A stretch of DNA of 64,000 bases from Rhodospirillum sp. GTDB taxonomy: Bacteria > Pseudomonadota > Alphaproteobacteria > Rhodospirillales > Rhodospirillaceae. Below the pieces are notes generated by a model that saw only the letters and a list, made by a program, of their open reading frames with translations, searched no databases and was not told where the DNA came from. Below, piece after piece: positions 45,520 through 53,880 of this stretch. How positions within the stretch are numbered: the stretch's first letter is position 1; each line of letters opens with the position of its first letter. The translations under genes and the position numbers were made by a program. Location: contig JAIOYK010000004.1 in the NCBI GenBank assembly GCA_021741145.1, forward strand, positions 1 to 64,000, given 5' to 3'.

Positions 45520-46344
45520 TCATGCCTGGGGAAGTTGGCGCGGCGGCACGTCGAGACGCACGGCGATGCCTTCCAGGTCCGGGGAAACAGGGGGATAGAG
45601 CGCCATCACCAGCGGATCATGACCGGGAATCACATGGTCGGGTCCCTCGGCCAGGGCGTGACAGGCCCGGTACCCCTCCAACAGGTCGCCGATATTATAA
45701 ACGGCGGGGAAGGCCCTTTGACTCCGCATGTTCATGTAAAGGTGCGAGGCGTCGGACGCGATCACCACCCACCCCCGCCTGGTCCAGACCCGAACCACCT
45801 GAAGACCCGCGGTATGGCCACCGACCCGGTGCAGGGACAGACCCTGGGCCAGGTCACTCACCCCATCGTGGAAACAGACCCGCCCGGCGTAGAGATGACG
45901 CACGAAGGAGACGATGTCTTCCACATGGAAGGGCACTTTCAGGAAATCGTGACACATGCACCGACCCGTGGCATAGGCGGCCTCGGCGTCCTGCACATGG
46001 AACCGGGCACCGGAAAAGTCGTCCAAGGTGCCCGCGTGGTCATAGTGCAAATGGGTGATCACCACATCTTCCACCCGCGCGGCATCGATACCCAGCGCGG
46101 CAAGCCCCTCGATGGGTTTCCGCAGCAGGTCGCGGCCCCGCTGGGCCGCCTGATCCCGGCCGAACCCCGTATCGATGACGAAGGTCCGGTCGGACCGTTT
46201 GGCGACCCAGATGAAGTACTCCAGATCGGATCCGGCCTCGTGCAAATCCCCACCGATGACGTTGTCGGCGATGGTTCGACCCGTGTGACGGGCGTAGCGA
46301 ATGGCGAACAGTTCAAAGGGCTCGGTGGTGGACGGTGGAACCAT
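45520..46344 (-). CDS. Metallo-beta-lactamase-fold hydrolase (N-acyl-homoserine lactonase family-like)
   Basis: The product is 274 residues. The start at 46344 is six bases after GGGAGG; the ATG two codons upstream is too close. The zinc motif is THLHYDHAGTLDDF, with further metal ligands in GGHTAGLQVV and SDASHLY. The order and spacing match the AttM/BlcC branch of the superfamily, which opens lactones of acyl-homoserine or gamma-butyrolactone type. In this catabolic operon a role in hydrolysing a pathway lactone is more likely than quorum quenching; that is an inference. Confidence 0.82.
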   Translation of the reverse strand: MVPPSTTEPFELFAIRYARHTGRTIADNVIGGDLHEAGSDLEYFIWVAKRSDRTFVIDTGFGRDQAAQRGRDLLRKPIEGLAALGIDAARVEDVVITHLHYDHAGTLDDFSGARFHVQDAEAAYATGRCMCHDFLKVPFHVEDIVSFVRHLYAGRVCFHDGVSDLAQGLSLHRVGGHTAGLQVVRVWTRRGWVVIASDASHLYMNMRSQRAFPAVYNIGDLLEGYRACHALAEGPDHVIPGHDPLVMALYPPVSPDLEGIAVRLDVPPRQLPQA

Positions 46345-46393
46345 GGGCATCCTCCCAATTTTTCCTTTTTGTGACGGTCGCGATCGTCAACGG

Positions 46394-47755
46394 TTAAGAG
46401 GCGGGCCGGGCGGCCAACCGGAGAACGGAGGCGGCGTCGGACGAGGTCTCCAGGCCCCAGACGGCGCCGATCAGAGCCTCGATATCGCCGGGAAAGTCCG
46501 CGGCCCGGGCCTGGGTCCGCAGTTTATCCTCGATCTCGACATCGGTCAGGGGATTGTCCGGCGTGCCCTTGGCCGCGGCGATCTCCACGGTGTGACGGGA
46601 CCCATCCCGTGCGACGACCTCCATGGAAACCGAGGCGATGTCGCGCTCCGGCTCGTCGACGAAGGCGACCGTGGGACGCTTGCCCAAGGTTTCGGCGACC
46701 GCCGGATCGGAGAAGGCGGTCACCCCCGCTTCACCGGTTTTCAAGACAATGGCGATGGCGTGTTGGGCGCTGACCTGCGACAGACGGCCTGTATCCACGT
46801 CGGGCCGGTCCGTGCGTTGGCGCAGCAAGGGATGGCCGCGCAGAGTGACCCGTTCAATGGCGTCCCAACCGACCTTTCCCTCGGCCCGGAGGGATAAACA
46901 GGCGTCGATGACCGGATTGAGCACCACGCCCACGGGATAGGGCTTATAGGTGTTGCGACGGATTTCCCAATCCGCGCCCAGGCCATTGGTCAGACGGGAC
47001 AGGTCGGGCGCATCCGCGTGGACCCGGGCAAAGCCGCGAAGGCCGCTGATCGGCGCGGGCGGACCGTCATAGTCCACCCGGGCCAGCAGGGCGGCCAACA
47101 GACCTCCGCGCGCGGCATTGCCCACGCTGACGCTCTTGGCCATGGTGCCCAGGGTTTCCACCAGTCCCGCGGCCTGGGCGGCGGCATTGCCCATGGCCCA
47201 GGTCAGACGGCGTTGATCAAGGCCCAGCAGCGCCCCCACCCCCAGCGCGGCGCCAAAGGCCCCGCATGTCGAGGTGATATGCCAGCCCCTGGCGTAGTGA
47301 TAGGGAGACAGGGCGTTGCCCAGGCGACATTCCACCTCCGCCCCCACTATGAAGGCCCGCAGCAGGGCGCGCCCGGCGATCCCCCGCCCTTCCGCGAAGG
47401 CGAACAGGGCGGGCGCGACCGGCGCGGTGGGGTGGATGATGGTCGGCGGGTGGGTATCATCGAAATCGTGGATATTCGCCGCCGCGGCATTCAGGAAGGC
47501 GGCCAGGGCCGGATCCACCCGCTCACTCCGCCCCACCAGGGGACAGGTCGGCGCCCCCGAGAAGGGCGCCATGACCGCCAATGCCTTATCGATGGCCGCT
47601 TCGCCACTGCCCGCGAAGGCGGTGGCGAGGATATTGAGGATCGACCGTTTGGCCTGGTGGCGAACGGCCTCGGGGATGTCCTCCCAAGCCGTGGTTTCGA
47701 CGAAGCCGCCCAGGCGTCGCTCAACGACGCCCGGCGTATCGGGAGATTCGGACAT
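46394..47755 (-). CDS. MmgE/PrpD family protein
   Basis: The product is 453 residues, normal for this family of 2-methylcitrate-dehydratase-like proteins. Characteristic parts are an N-terminal helical domain with SILNILATAFAGSGE and a central block FNAAAANIHDFDDTHPPTIIHPTAPV, whose D-D-T-H-P and HP-T are typical. YARGWHITSTCGAFGAALG follows. The family includes PrpD, Bacillus MmgE and cis-aconitate decarboxylase, so a dehydratase, isomerase or decarboxylase acting on a tricarboxylic or related acid is plausible. It is the second gene of the minus-strand operon, 50 bases after the dehydrogenase. Confidence 0.88.
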   Translation of the reverse strand: MSESPDTPGVVERRLGGFVETTAWEDIPEAVRHQAKRSILNILATAFAGSGEAAIDKALAVMAPFSGAPTCPLVGRSERVDPALAAFLNAAAANIHDFDDTHPPTIIHPTAPVAPALFAFAEGRGIAGRALLRAFIVGAEVECRLGNALSPYHYARGWHITSTCGAFGAALGVGALLGLDQRRLTWAMGNAAAQAAGLVETLGTMAKSVSVGNAARGGLLAALLARVDYDGPPAPISGLRGFARVHADAPDLSRLTNGLGADWEIRRNTYKPYPVGVVLNPVIDACLSLRAEGKVGWDAIERVTLRGHPLLRQRTDRPDVDTGRLSQVSAQHAIAIVLKTGEAGVTAFSDPAVAETLGKRPTVAFVDEPERDIASVSMEVVARDGSRHTVEIAAAKGTPDNPLTDVEIEDKLRTQARAADFPGDIEALIGAVWGLETSSDAASVLRLAARPAS

Positions 47756-47805
47756 GAACCGGGTATCCTGAACGGGAGAAATGAGAACCGGGATTAAAAG
47801 GCGGC

Positions 47806-48744
47806 CTATTTGGCCGCCCTTCCCTTCACCTCGACACCGGCCCAGTCCTCGATAACCTTGATGACGCAGGTCATGTCCACGTCTGGCCCCAGGGAATCAC
47901 GGGTGATGTTGAGCAGAGTGCGCACGGCGTTGCCGACGATCATGGGCACCCCCAGGCGATCCCCCTCTTCCAGGCAAAGCCGAGCATCCTTCGAGGACAG
48001 GCCAATGGCGAAACCGAAGTCAAAGGTGCGGGGCAAAACGAACTGGGGAATCTTGTTGCCCGTGGCGCTGTTGGCGCCACTGCCCGCGTTCAGAACCTCG
48101 ATCATCTTGTCCGGATCCAGGCCCGCCTTCACGCCGAGCACCATGGTTTCGGAGGAAATGGTCAGGGCCGCGGTGGACATCAGATTGTTGATCAACTTCA
48201 TGGTCTGGCCCTGACCCGGACGCTCGCCAACGACAAAGACCTTGCCGAAGGCCTCCAACACCGGCGTCAGTTCGGCCACCACCGTCGGATCTCCGGCGAC
48301 CATGAGGGCCAACGAGCCCTTGCCCGCTCCAGCGGCGCCGCCGCTGATCGGGCAATCCAGCAGGGTCTTGCCCTTCGAGGCCAAGACCCCGGCAACCTCT
48401 TCCTCGACACGGGGGCCGGTCGTGGACAGGTCGACGACCACCTTCACCCGGGTCCCATCGGCCAATCCATCCGGACCGATGGCCACGGCGCGGACCACAT
48501 CGGGCATGGGCAGGGACAGGAAGGCCACGTCCACCTGACCAGCCAGATCGGCGACGGAGGACGCTGCCTTGGCGCCCTTGTCGACCAGGGTCGCGACCAC
48601 CGCCTCCCGGGGATCGAAAACGACAATGTCGTGGCCCGCCGCCAACAAACGGTTCGCCATCGGGTTCCCCATGTTCCCAAGACCGACAAATCCAATCACG
48701 CGACTGCTCATCCGTTCCATCCCTGATGCGAAAGCGCGCCCCAT
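47806..48744 (-). CDS. NAD(P)-dependent oxidoreductase, 3-hydroxyisobutyrate dehydrogenase family
   Basis: The product is 312 residues from the ATG at 48744, which follows GGGGAGGG; MSSRVIG at 48711 would match homologues and is a fair alternative. The Rossmann motif GFVGLGNMGNPMANRLL, substrate-binding DCPISGGAAGAGKGSL and catalytic Lys in QGQTMKLINNLM are complete. The family oxidises beta-hydroxyacids, for example 3-hydroxyisobutyrate, tartronate semialdehyde or 2-hydroxymethylglutarate. It is the first gene of the operon that ends at the terminator 43847-43883. Confidence 0.9.
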   Translation of the reverse strand: MGRAFASGMERMSSRVIGFVGLGNMGNPMANRLLAAGHDIVVFDPREAVVATLVDKGAKAASSVADLAGQVDVAFLSLPMPDVVRAVAIGPDGLADGTRVKVVVDLSTTGPRVEEEVAGVLASKGKTLLDCPISGGAAGAGKGSLALMVAGDPTVVAELTPVLEAFGKVFVVGERPGQGQTMKLINNLMSTAALTISSETMVLGVKAGLDPDKMIEVLNAGSGANSATGNKIPQFVLPRTFDFGFAIGLSSKDARLCLEEGDRLGVPMIVGNAVRTLLNITRDSLGPDVDMTCVIKVIEDWAGVEVKGRAAK

Positions 48745-48800
48745 TGGCGCCCTCCCCTTGGTTCACGCGGCCTGAAAGCCGCCTCACATTCAGACAATAC

Positions 48801-48814
48801 TACCATCATACAAT
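48801..48814. promoter_or_regulatory. Shared operator-like motif, copy 2
   Basis: TACCATCATACAAT differs from copy 1 at one position. It is in the divergent control region of the HIBADH-led operon and the carboxymuconolactone-decarboxylase-like gene. The following bases ATGTTGACTGTC also resemble the flank of copy 3. Confidence 0.65.
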
Positions 48815-48916
48815 ATGTTGACTGTCAACCGGATTGACGATAAACGATGAAGGACAATGCACTGGTGCTACCGACCCGGTCCGTCCGGCGCGGTGGCCGC
48901 CAACTGGGAGGAATCC

Positions 48917-49330
48917 ATGACACTTCGACCCGAGTTCCAGACTGACCTGTTCGAAAAGGGCGTCGCCGTGCGCCGCGAAGTTTTGGGAGACGCCCATGTG
49001 GAGCGTTCCTTGAACAGCGTGAACGACCTGACCGCGCCCCTTCAGAAAATGGTGACCGAATACTGCTGGGGCGACCTCTGGCAACGGCCAGGCCTAAGCC
49101 GCCAGCAGCGCAGCATGATCAACATCGGCATGCTGATCGCCATGAACAGGCTGCACGAACTGCGGGTCCACGTGCGTGGTGCCCTGCGCAACGGCGTGAC
49201 CGAGCAGGAAATCGTCGAGATCGTCCTGCAAACCGCCATTTACTGCGGCGCCCCCGCCGCCCTCGACGGCATGCGAACCGCCGTCGAGACCATCGAGGCG
49301 TACAAGAACGAACTGGCGGAAACCGCCTGA
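48917..49330 (+). CDS. Carboxymuconolactone decarboxylase family protein
   Basis: The product is 137 residues with GGGAGGA before the ATG. It has the PcaC pattern: VRREVLGDAHVERSL near the N-terminus, YCWGDLWQRPGLSRQQRSM, IGMLIAMNRLHELRVHVRGAL with the conserved H, and EIVLQTAIYCGAPAALDGM. PcaC removes CO2 from 4-carboxymuconolactone, but many members of unknown substrate exist. No other protocatechuate gene is present, so an analogous lactone or acid is likely. It forms a single-gene transcript ending at a stem-loop. Confidence 0.9.
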   Translation: MTLRPEFQTDLFEKGVAVRREVLGDAHVERSLNSVNDLTAPLQKMVTEYCWGDLWQRPGLSRQQRSMINIGMLIAMNRLHELRVHVRGALRNGVTEQEIVEIVLQTAIYCGAPAALDGMRTAVETIEAYKNELAETA

Positions 49331-49367
49331 TCCCCGCCCCGTTCGCCCGATCCGCGCGAGAACGCCC

Positions 49368-49401
49368 AAAACGGGCCGGGACCCTGTCCCAGCCCGTTTT
49401 T
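49368..49401. terminator. Rho-independent terminator between convergent genes
   Basis: An extended stem pairs AAACGGGC with GCCCGTTT, with inner GGGAC/GTCCC, and is followed by a T run at 49397-49401 on the plus strand. A-runs on the other side suggest it may also work for the minus-strand SDR ending at 49409. Confidence 0.8.
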
Positions 49402-49408
49402 CGTGCCC

Positions 49409-50188
49409 TCATATGCCCCGGGTCGCGCCCCCATCCACGTTGATGACCGTCCCCTGCACATAGGCCGCCTTGTCCGAACACAAGAAGACGACCATGGCCG
49501 CCACGTCCTCCGGTGTCCCGTAGCGCTGAATACCGGCTTTGACCCGCATGTCTTCCTGGGCTTCGTCGAAGGTCATTCCCTTGGCTTCGGCATGGGTTTC
49601 AATCCGCCGACTCAAACGGTCGGTAACGATATGCCCGGGGCACACCACGTTGACCCGCACCCCCGAAGCCCCAGCTCGCTTGGACAAGGCCTTGCTAAAG
49701 TTGATCAGCGCCGAGTTCACCGGGCCACCGACGGTGAAATCCGGCTCCGGCGTATGGGCACCAACCCCCGAGATGTTCACGATGGAGCCCTTGGTCGCTT
49801 CCATGCTCGCCCAGGCCGCCCGGCACAGACGCACGGCGGCATGGTACTTCAAGGCGAATCCGGACAGGTGGTCCTCGTCGCTCAAGTCCAGGAAATCGCC
49901 GCGCTTGGTATCCCCCGCGTTATTGACCAGACAGTCGATTCGGCCCAATCCTTTGAGAACGACGTCAACGATCCGGGTCGCGGCCTCCGGATCCTTGAGA
50001 TTTTCCGACAGGGGGAGCACGGCGGGCGCGCCGTTTTTCTCGCAATTGGCCGCGACCTGGGCCAAGGCCTCGGCATCACGGGCGACCAGCGCCAGGGTGA
50101 AGCCTTCCTTGGCGAATTCCAGAGCGATGGCCCTGCCCAGGCCTCGGCTCGCCCCGGTGACAACGGCGACCCGTTTGGTATCGGTCAT
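49409..50188 (-). CDS. SDR family protein lacking the usual Tyr/Lys catalytic pair
   Basis: The product is 259 residues from MTDTKR at 50188, with AAGGAC upstream. The cofactor motif TGASRGLGRAIA and NNAGDTKRGDFLDL are normal, and Ser is present in SIVNISGVGAH. At the position of YxxxK the sequence reads GGPVN in DFTVGGPVNSALINFSKALS, so Tyr and Lys are replaced by Gly and Asn. The C-terminal QGTVINVDGGA is normal. It probably binds nucleotide but uses different chemistry, or has a non-redox role. It diverges from tctB across copy 3 of the shared motif. Confidence 0.85.
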   Translation of the reverse strand: MTDTKRVAVVTGASRGLGRAIALEFAKEGFTLALVARDAEALAQVAANCEKNGAPAVLPLSENLKDPEAATRIVDVVLKGLGRIDCLVNNAGDTKRGDFLDLSDEDHLSGFALKYHAAVRLCRAAWASMEATKGSIVNISGVGAHTPEPDFTVGGPVNSALINFSKALSKRAGASGVRVNVVCPGHIVTDRLSRRIETHAEAKGMTFDEAQEDMRVKAGIQRYGTPEDVAAMVVFLCSDKAAYVQGTVINVDGGATRGI

Positions 50189-50289
50189 GGCGAAAGTCCT
50201 TTCACGGTTGGGAAATTTCCTCGGCGCGCCCCCCTTCTCGGTGGGCTTTCGGAAAAGTGACATGAGAGTCAATCCAAACTGATTGACAG

Positions 50290-50303
50290 ATTGTATTATC
50301 GTA
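50290..50303. promoter_or_regulatory. Shared operator-like motif, copy 3 (inverted)
   Basis: The minus strand reads TACGATAATACAAT, one change from copy 1. It is between the divergent SDR gene and the tctBAC operon, about 100 bases from the first and 130 from the second start codon. Confidence 0.65.
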
Positions 50304-50432
50304 TTAGGCTATATCGAAATCGGGGGCAAGCGTCGTGAACAGGCGTCCCCCGCCCTCCCCCGCGACGCCAACGGGACCGGCCGAGACAGGGCGGAGGGTC
50401 CGAAACAGATGGTGGCGAACTGGGAGGAAGTC

Positions 50433-50882
50433 ATGTCCAAGGCGGACTTGTGGGGTGGATTGGGGCTTCTGGCCTTTGGCCTCGCGCTCATATTTCTGAT
50501 TATCCCAATGGGGACGGTATCAGGGGCTTATTTCGGCCTCGCGCCCACGGTGTTCCCGACGATCATGGCATCGGGCCTGACACTCTGCGCGCTCGGACTG
50601 GTGATCCAGTCCGTAAAGCGTCTCCGGGTTGGACATCACGGCGCCGAAATCCCCGTCAACCAATGGAACCTTCTGATGTTCCTGATCGCCGCGGCGCTGA
50701 TCCTCGGCGGCGTGGTCATCATTGACGTCGCTGGCATTTTGGTTGGCGGGCCACTGATGATCGCGGGGTTAATGGTCTTTCTCGGCGAGCGTCACCCCAT
50801 TCGCATCGCGACCACGGCCATTGTGCCCGTGGTCGCCCTGTGGGTTCTGGCGCTTTACGTTTTTCACACCCCCCTGCCCTAG
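50433..50882 (+). CDS. tctB: Tripartite tricarboxylate transporter small membrane subunit
   Basis: The product is 149 residues from the ATG at 50433, which has GGGAGGAAG upstream. Four hydrophobic segments are present, the first LGLLAFGLALIFLIIPMGTV. Short loops with GAYFGLAPTVFPTIMASGL and a C-terminal VALWVLALYVFHTPLP are typical of TctB. It works with TctA in the membrane and the TctC binding protein. Here the gene order is B-A-C, while C-B-A is the usual arrangement. Confidence 0.88.
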   Translation: MSKADLWGGLGLLAFGLALIFLIIPMGTVSGAYFGLAPTVFPTIMASGLTLCALGLVIQSVKRLRVGHHGAEIPVNQWNLLMFLIAAALILGGVVIIDVAGILVGGPLMIAGLMVFLGERHPIRIATTAIVPVVALWVLALYVFHTPLP

Positions 50883-50891
50883 GCCATTTCC

Positions 50892-52415
50892 ATGATCGAC
50901 CTCATTATCGGCGCCGCTGGCGAAATCTTCACCCCGCTGGTTCTGGCCTACATTGTCTTTGGCGTCCTGCTTGGCTACATCGTTGGCGCCCTGCCCGGCA
51001 TGAACCGCACGACGGCCATCGCCCTGGCGATCCCCTTCACCTTTTCCATGGGTCCGGCCGTGGCCCTTTCCTTCCTGATCGGAATCAACAAGGGCGGAGC
51101 CGCTGGAGCGGCGGTCTCGGCGATCCTGCTGAACGTGCCCGGCGAACCCTCCTCCGTCGTCACCACCTTCGACGGCTATCCGATGACCAAGAAGGGTCAG
51201 GCCCAAAAGGCTTTGAAGATCGCCCTTCTCGCGTCGGTGGTCGGCGACGTGCTCGCCACACTGGTGCTGATCCTGCTGGCCGCCCCCCTCGCCCGTTTCG
51301 CCATTGGCCTGGGTCCCATCGAATTGGCCGCCATCCTGATCTTTTCCATCACCTTCATCGCCGCGGTCGCCGGAGAGTCCTTCTTCAAGGCCCTGATCGC
51401 GGGGTTCGCCGGGCTGCTGCTCTCGGCGCCTGGGATCGACATGGAAACCGGCCTTCCGCGCATGACCTTCGGCCTCGTCCAACTTTACGATGGCGTCCCC
51501 CTGTTGGCCGTCGCCATCGGCACCCTGGCGCTTTCGGAGATCCTGGTCCAGATCGACCAGGGCTGGCGCGGAGAACACCACTACCCCCGCCCCACCGCCG
51601 ACAGGGGCAGCAAAGCCGACCGCGCCCTGCCCCTGAAGGAAATCGCCCAAATCACGCCATCCATTCTGCGCGGAAGCCTGATCGGAACCGTGATCGGGAT
51701 CCTTCCTGGACTGGGCGCGACCCTGGCCTCCTTCCTTTCCTACACCTGGGTGCGCCGTGCGTCGGGCCAACCCGAGCGGTTCGGCAAGGGCGCGCCGGAG
51801 GGAGTGGCCGCCTCGGAATCCGCCGACAACGCCACCGTGCCCGCCTCGTTGATCCCCGTGTTCGCCATCGGCGTTCCGGGCAGCCTGTCCACGGCATTGC
51901 TGATGGGCGCCTTCATGATGCACGGCCTGACGCCAGGACCCTTCCTGTTCAAGGAAAGCGGGGATGTGGTCTTTTCCATCTACCTCGGCATGATCGTCGC
52001 CTCGGTGGCCCTATTGGGCGTCGGCCTGTTTGGCCAGCGGATCTTCAGCCTCGCCATCCGCGTAAGGGAAACGGTGATCCTGCCCGTGATCATTTTCCTT
52101 TGCGTGGTCGGGGCCTACATGGAAAGCGGCGGCATGTTCGGCGTCTACATGATGCTGGTCTTCGGCTTCGTCGGCTACTTCATGAAGAAGTTTGATTATT
52201 CCTTCGTGACCTTCGTGGTGGGCTACGTGCTCGGCCCCATGTCCGAACTGACTATCCGTCAATCGATCATCCTGATGGAAGGCAACCCCCTCGCCCTCGC
52301 CCAACATCCTATCGCCATCCTGTTCCTGCTTCTCGCGGTGCTGGCGGTCTGGCGGTTCGCACGGTCTGGCGCCGCCTCCATGAAAATAGGATCCCCCGCG
52401 GACCAATCCACCTAA
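50892..52415 (+). CDS. tctA: Tripartite tricarboxylate transporter large permease
   Basis: The product is 507 residues, the standard length of TctA, with about 11-12 membrane segments. The two family signature blocks are seen: GYIVGALPGMNRTTAIALAI near the N-terminus and GTVIGILPGLGATLASFLSY in the second half, followed by ASESADNATVPASLIPVFAIG. The start is nine bases after the tctB stop. The protein imports carboxylates using an ion gradient. Confidence 0.95.
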   Translation: MIDLIIGAAGEIFTPLVLAYIVFGVLLGYIVGALPGMNRTTAIALAIPFTFSMGPAVALSFLIGINKGGAAGAAVSAILLNVPGEPSSVVTTFDGYPMTKKGQAQKALKIALLASVVGDVLATLVLILLAAPLARFAIGLGPIELAAILIFSITFIAAVAGESFFKALIAGFAGLLLSAPGIDMETGLPRMTFGLVQLYDGVPLLAVAIGTLALSEILVQIDQGWRGEHHYPRPTADRGSKADRALPLKEIAQITPSILRGSLIGTVIGILPGLGATLASFLSYTWVRRASGQPERFGKGAPEGVAASESADNATVPASLIPVFAIGVPGSLSTALLMGAFMMHGLTPGPFLFKESGDVVFSIYLGMIVASVALLGVGLFGQRIFSLAIRVRETVILPVIIFLCVVGAYMESGGMFGVYMMLVFGFVGYFMKKFDYSFVTFVVGYVLGPMSELTIRQSIILMEGNPLALAQHPIAILFLLLAVLAVWRFARSGAASMKIGSPADQST

Positions 52416-52448
52416 TCCATAAGAAAACAGACGACAGGGAGAATGAGA

Positions 52449-53432
52449 ATGATGTCCAAGTCCCCCCTTACCCGGTTGGCGCGCAAGCTGGCCTCCGGCC
52501 TCGCCCTCGGCGCCCTCGCGGCCACCGCGGCCGCCGGTTCGGCCCAGGCCGACGGCTTCCCCGAAAAGCCCGTGACCATTATCGTGGCCTATGCCGCGGG
52601 CGGCGGCACTGATATCGCCGTCCGCGCCCTGACCGAAACCTTGAGCGAGAAGCTGGGTCAGCCGGTTTTGGTCCAGAACGTAACTGGCGCCGGTGGTGGC
52701 GTGGCGGCGGGTCAGGTTTCCCGTGCCGATCCGGACGGGTATACCCTGCTGGCGACCAATTCCACTTCGATCACGCTCGCGCCCATGGTCCAACCCTCCA
52801 TGTACGACATGAAGGATTTCAGGCATGTGGGGATGATCGGCGAATTCCAGAACGCGGTCTTTTCCAATAAGGACAAACCGTACAAAACCCTCGACAGCCT
52901 GATCGAAACCGCCAAAACCGAAGGCCGAGCCGTCAAAGCGGCGAGCTATATGGCGCTCGACCGCCTCGTCATGCAGTACGTGGTGAAGGAAAAGGGCGCC
53001 GATGTCGTGCTGGTTCCCGTGAACGGAGCCAACGGCGCCGTGCAGGCGGTGCTTTCCGGCGACGTGGATATCGCCTTCTCCGGTGGCTCCTGGGCGCCCA
53101 TCGTCCGGGCGGGCGATGCCACGGCGCTGTTCGCGGCGTCCTACAATCACCTGAAGACCGCGCCAGATTTGACCTCCATGAAGGATCTTGGCTTCCCCTT
53201 TGGGGCCACCAGCCACATTTCGCTGTCCGCGCCAGCGGGAACTCCCGACGACGTGGTCGCCACCCTGGCCAAAGCCCTGGAAGCCGCCGTCAACTCCGAC
53301 CTGGCCCAGACCGTCGGCGAAAAACGCTATATGGACATGACCTTCCAGGACCCGAAGCAGGCCACGGAAACCATGAATACCGAACACGAGACGTACAAAG
53401 CCCTAGTCGAATCCGTTGGCACGGGCGGTTAA
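52449..53432 (+). CDS. tctC: Tripartite tricarboxylate transporter substrate-binding protein (Bug family)
   Basis: The product is 327 residues; the ATG at 52449 is six bases after GGGAGA (52443 is too close). A Sec signal peptide ends about residue 34 (AAGSAQA). The Bug fold has VTIIVAYAAGGGTDIAVRAL, with the conserved ligand-binding loop, and QNVTGAGGGVAAGQV and FSNKDKPYKTLDSL. Such proteins bind dicarboxylates, tricarboxylates and many other acids. It is the last gene of tctBAC, with a strong terminator beyond. Confidence 0.92.
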   Translation: MMSKSPLTRLARKLASGLALGALAATAAAGSAQADGFPEKPVTIIVAYAAGGGTDIAVRALTETLSEKLGQPVLVQNVTGAGGGVAAGQVSRADPDGYTLLATNSTSITLAPMVQPSMYDMKDFRHVGMIGEFQNAVFSNKDKPYKTLDSLIETAKTEGRAVKAASYMALDRLVMQYVVKEKGADVVLVPVNGANGAVQAVLSGDVDIAFSGGSWAPIVRAGDATALFAASYNHLKTAPDLTSMKDLGFPFGATSHISLSAPAGTPDDVVATLAKALEAAVNSDLAQTVGEKRYMDMTFQDPKQATETMNTEHETYKALVESVGTGG

Positions 53433-53468
53433 CCGCTCTCCTCGATCAGTCACCTCCCCCCCATATCG

Positions 53469-53502
53469 GCGCTCCGGGACTCCCCCTCCCGGAGCGCTTT
53501 TT
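53469..53502 (+). terminator. Rho-independent terminator of tctBAC
   Basis: A perfect 10-bp stem GCGCTCCGGG/CCCGGAGCGC with a 9-base loop is followed by five T residues, 37 bases beyond the tctC stop. Confidence 0.9.
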
Positions 53503-53606
53503 GCTGACCGCCCCAAGGGCTGCCGCTTTGATCACCGGCGCGCCGCCGATCCGCCATGAACCGCGCGCCTTGCAATGTGATGCGGCGGGACCTTATATCC
53601 CTCTTG

Positions 53607-53749
53607 TTCTCAGGGCGGGGTGAAATTCCCCACCGGCGGTATCGGGAGTGATCCCGGAGCCCGCGAGCGCTTCTGGCTTTTTCCAGAAGGTCAGCAGATC
53701 CGGTGCAAGGCCGGAGCCGACGGTCATAGTCCGGATGGAAGAGAGCAAT
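53607..53749 (+). promoter_or_regulatory. FMN riboswitch (RFN element)
   Basis: The conserved blocks of the RFN element appear in order: TTCTCAGGGCGGGGTGAAAT, CCCCACCGGCGG, GCCCGCGAGCG, a variable hairpin with CTTCTGG/CCAGAAG, GGTCAGCAGATCCGGTG, and GTCATAGTCCGGATGG with GAGAGCAA at the 3' end. It binds FMN and represses riboflavin genes. About 130 bases separate it from the ribB start; they hold GC-rich hairpins (GCGCCGG/CCGGCG near 53843-53858) that could be the expression platform. Confidence 0.95.
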
Positions 53750-53880
53750 GTGGATCGCGCCTTCGTTCACGAGGGCGCGTATTCCTTGTTCGCCCAAGGG
53801 AAAAGGGCTGCCCGCGAAACAAGCGGGTGGCGTTCCAAGCGCCGGGGTCTCCGGCGTGACCCTTGAAAGGCCTAACTGCA

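Noticed and set aside
45520-46344. Quorum-quenching lactonase
   Set aside because: The fold fits, but the gene is buried in a catabolic operon and no quorum-sensing genes are near, so a pathway hydrolase is more likely.
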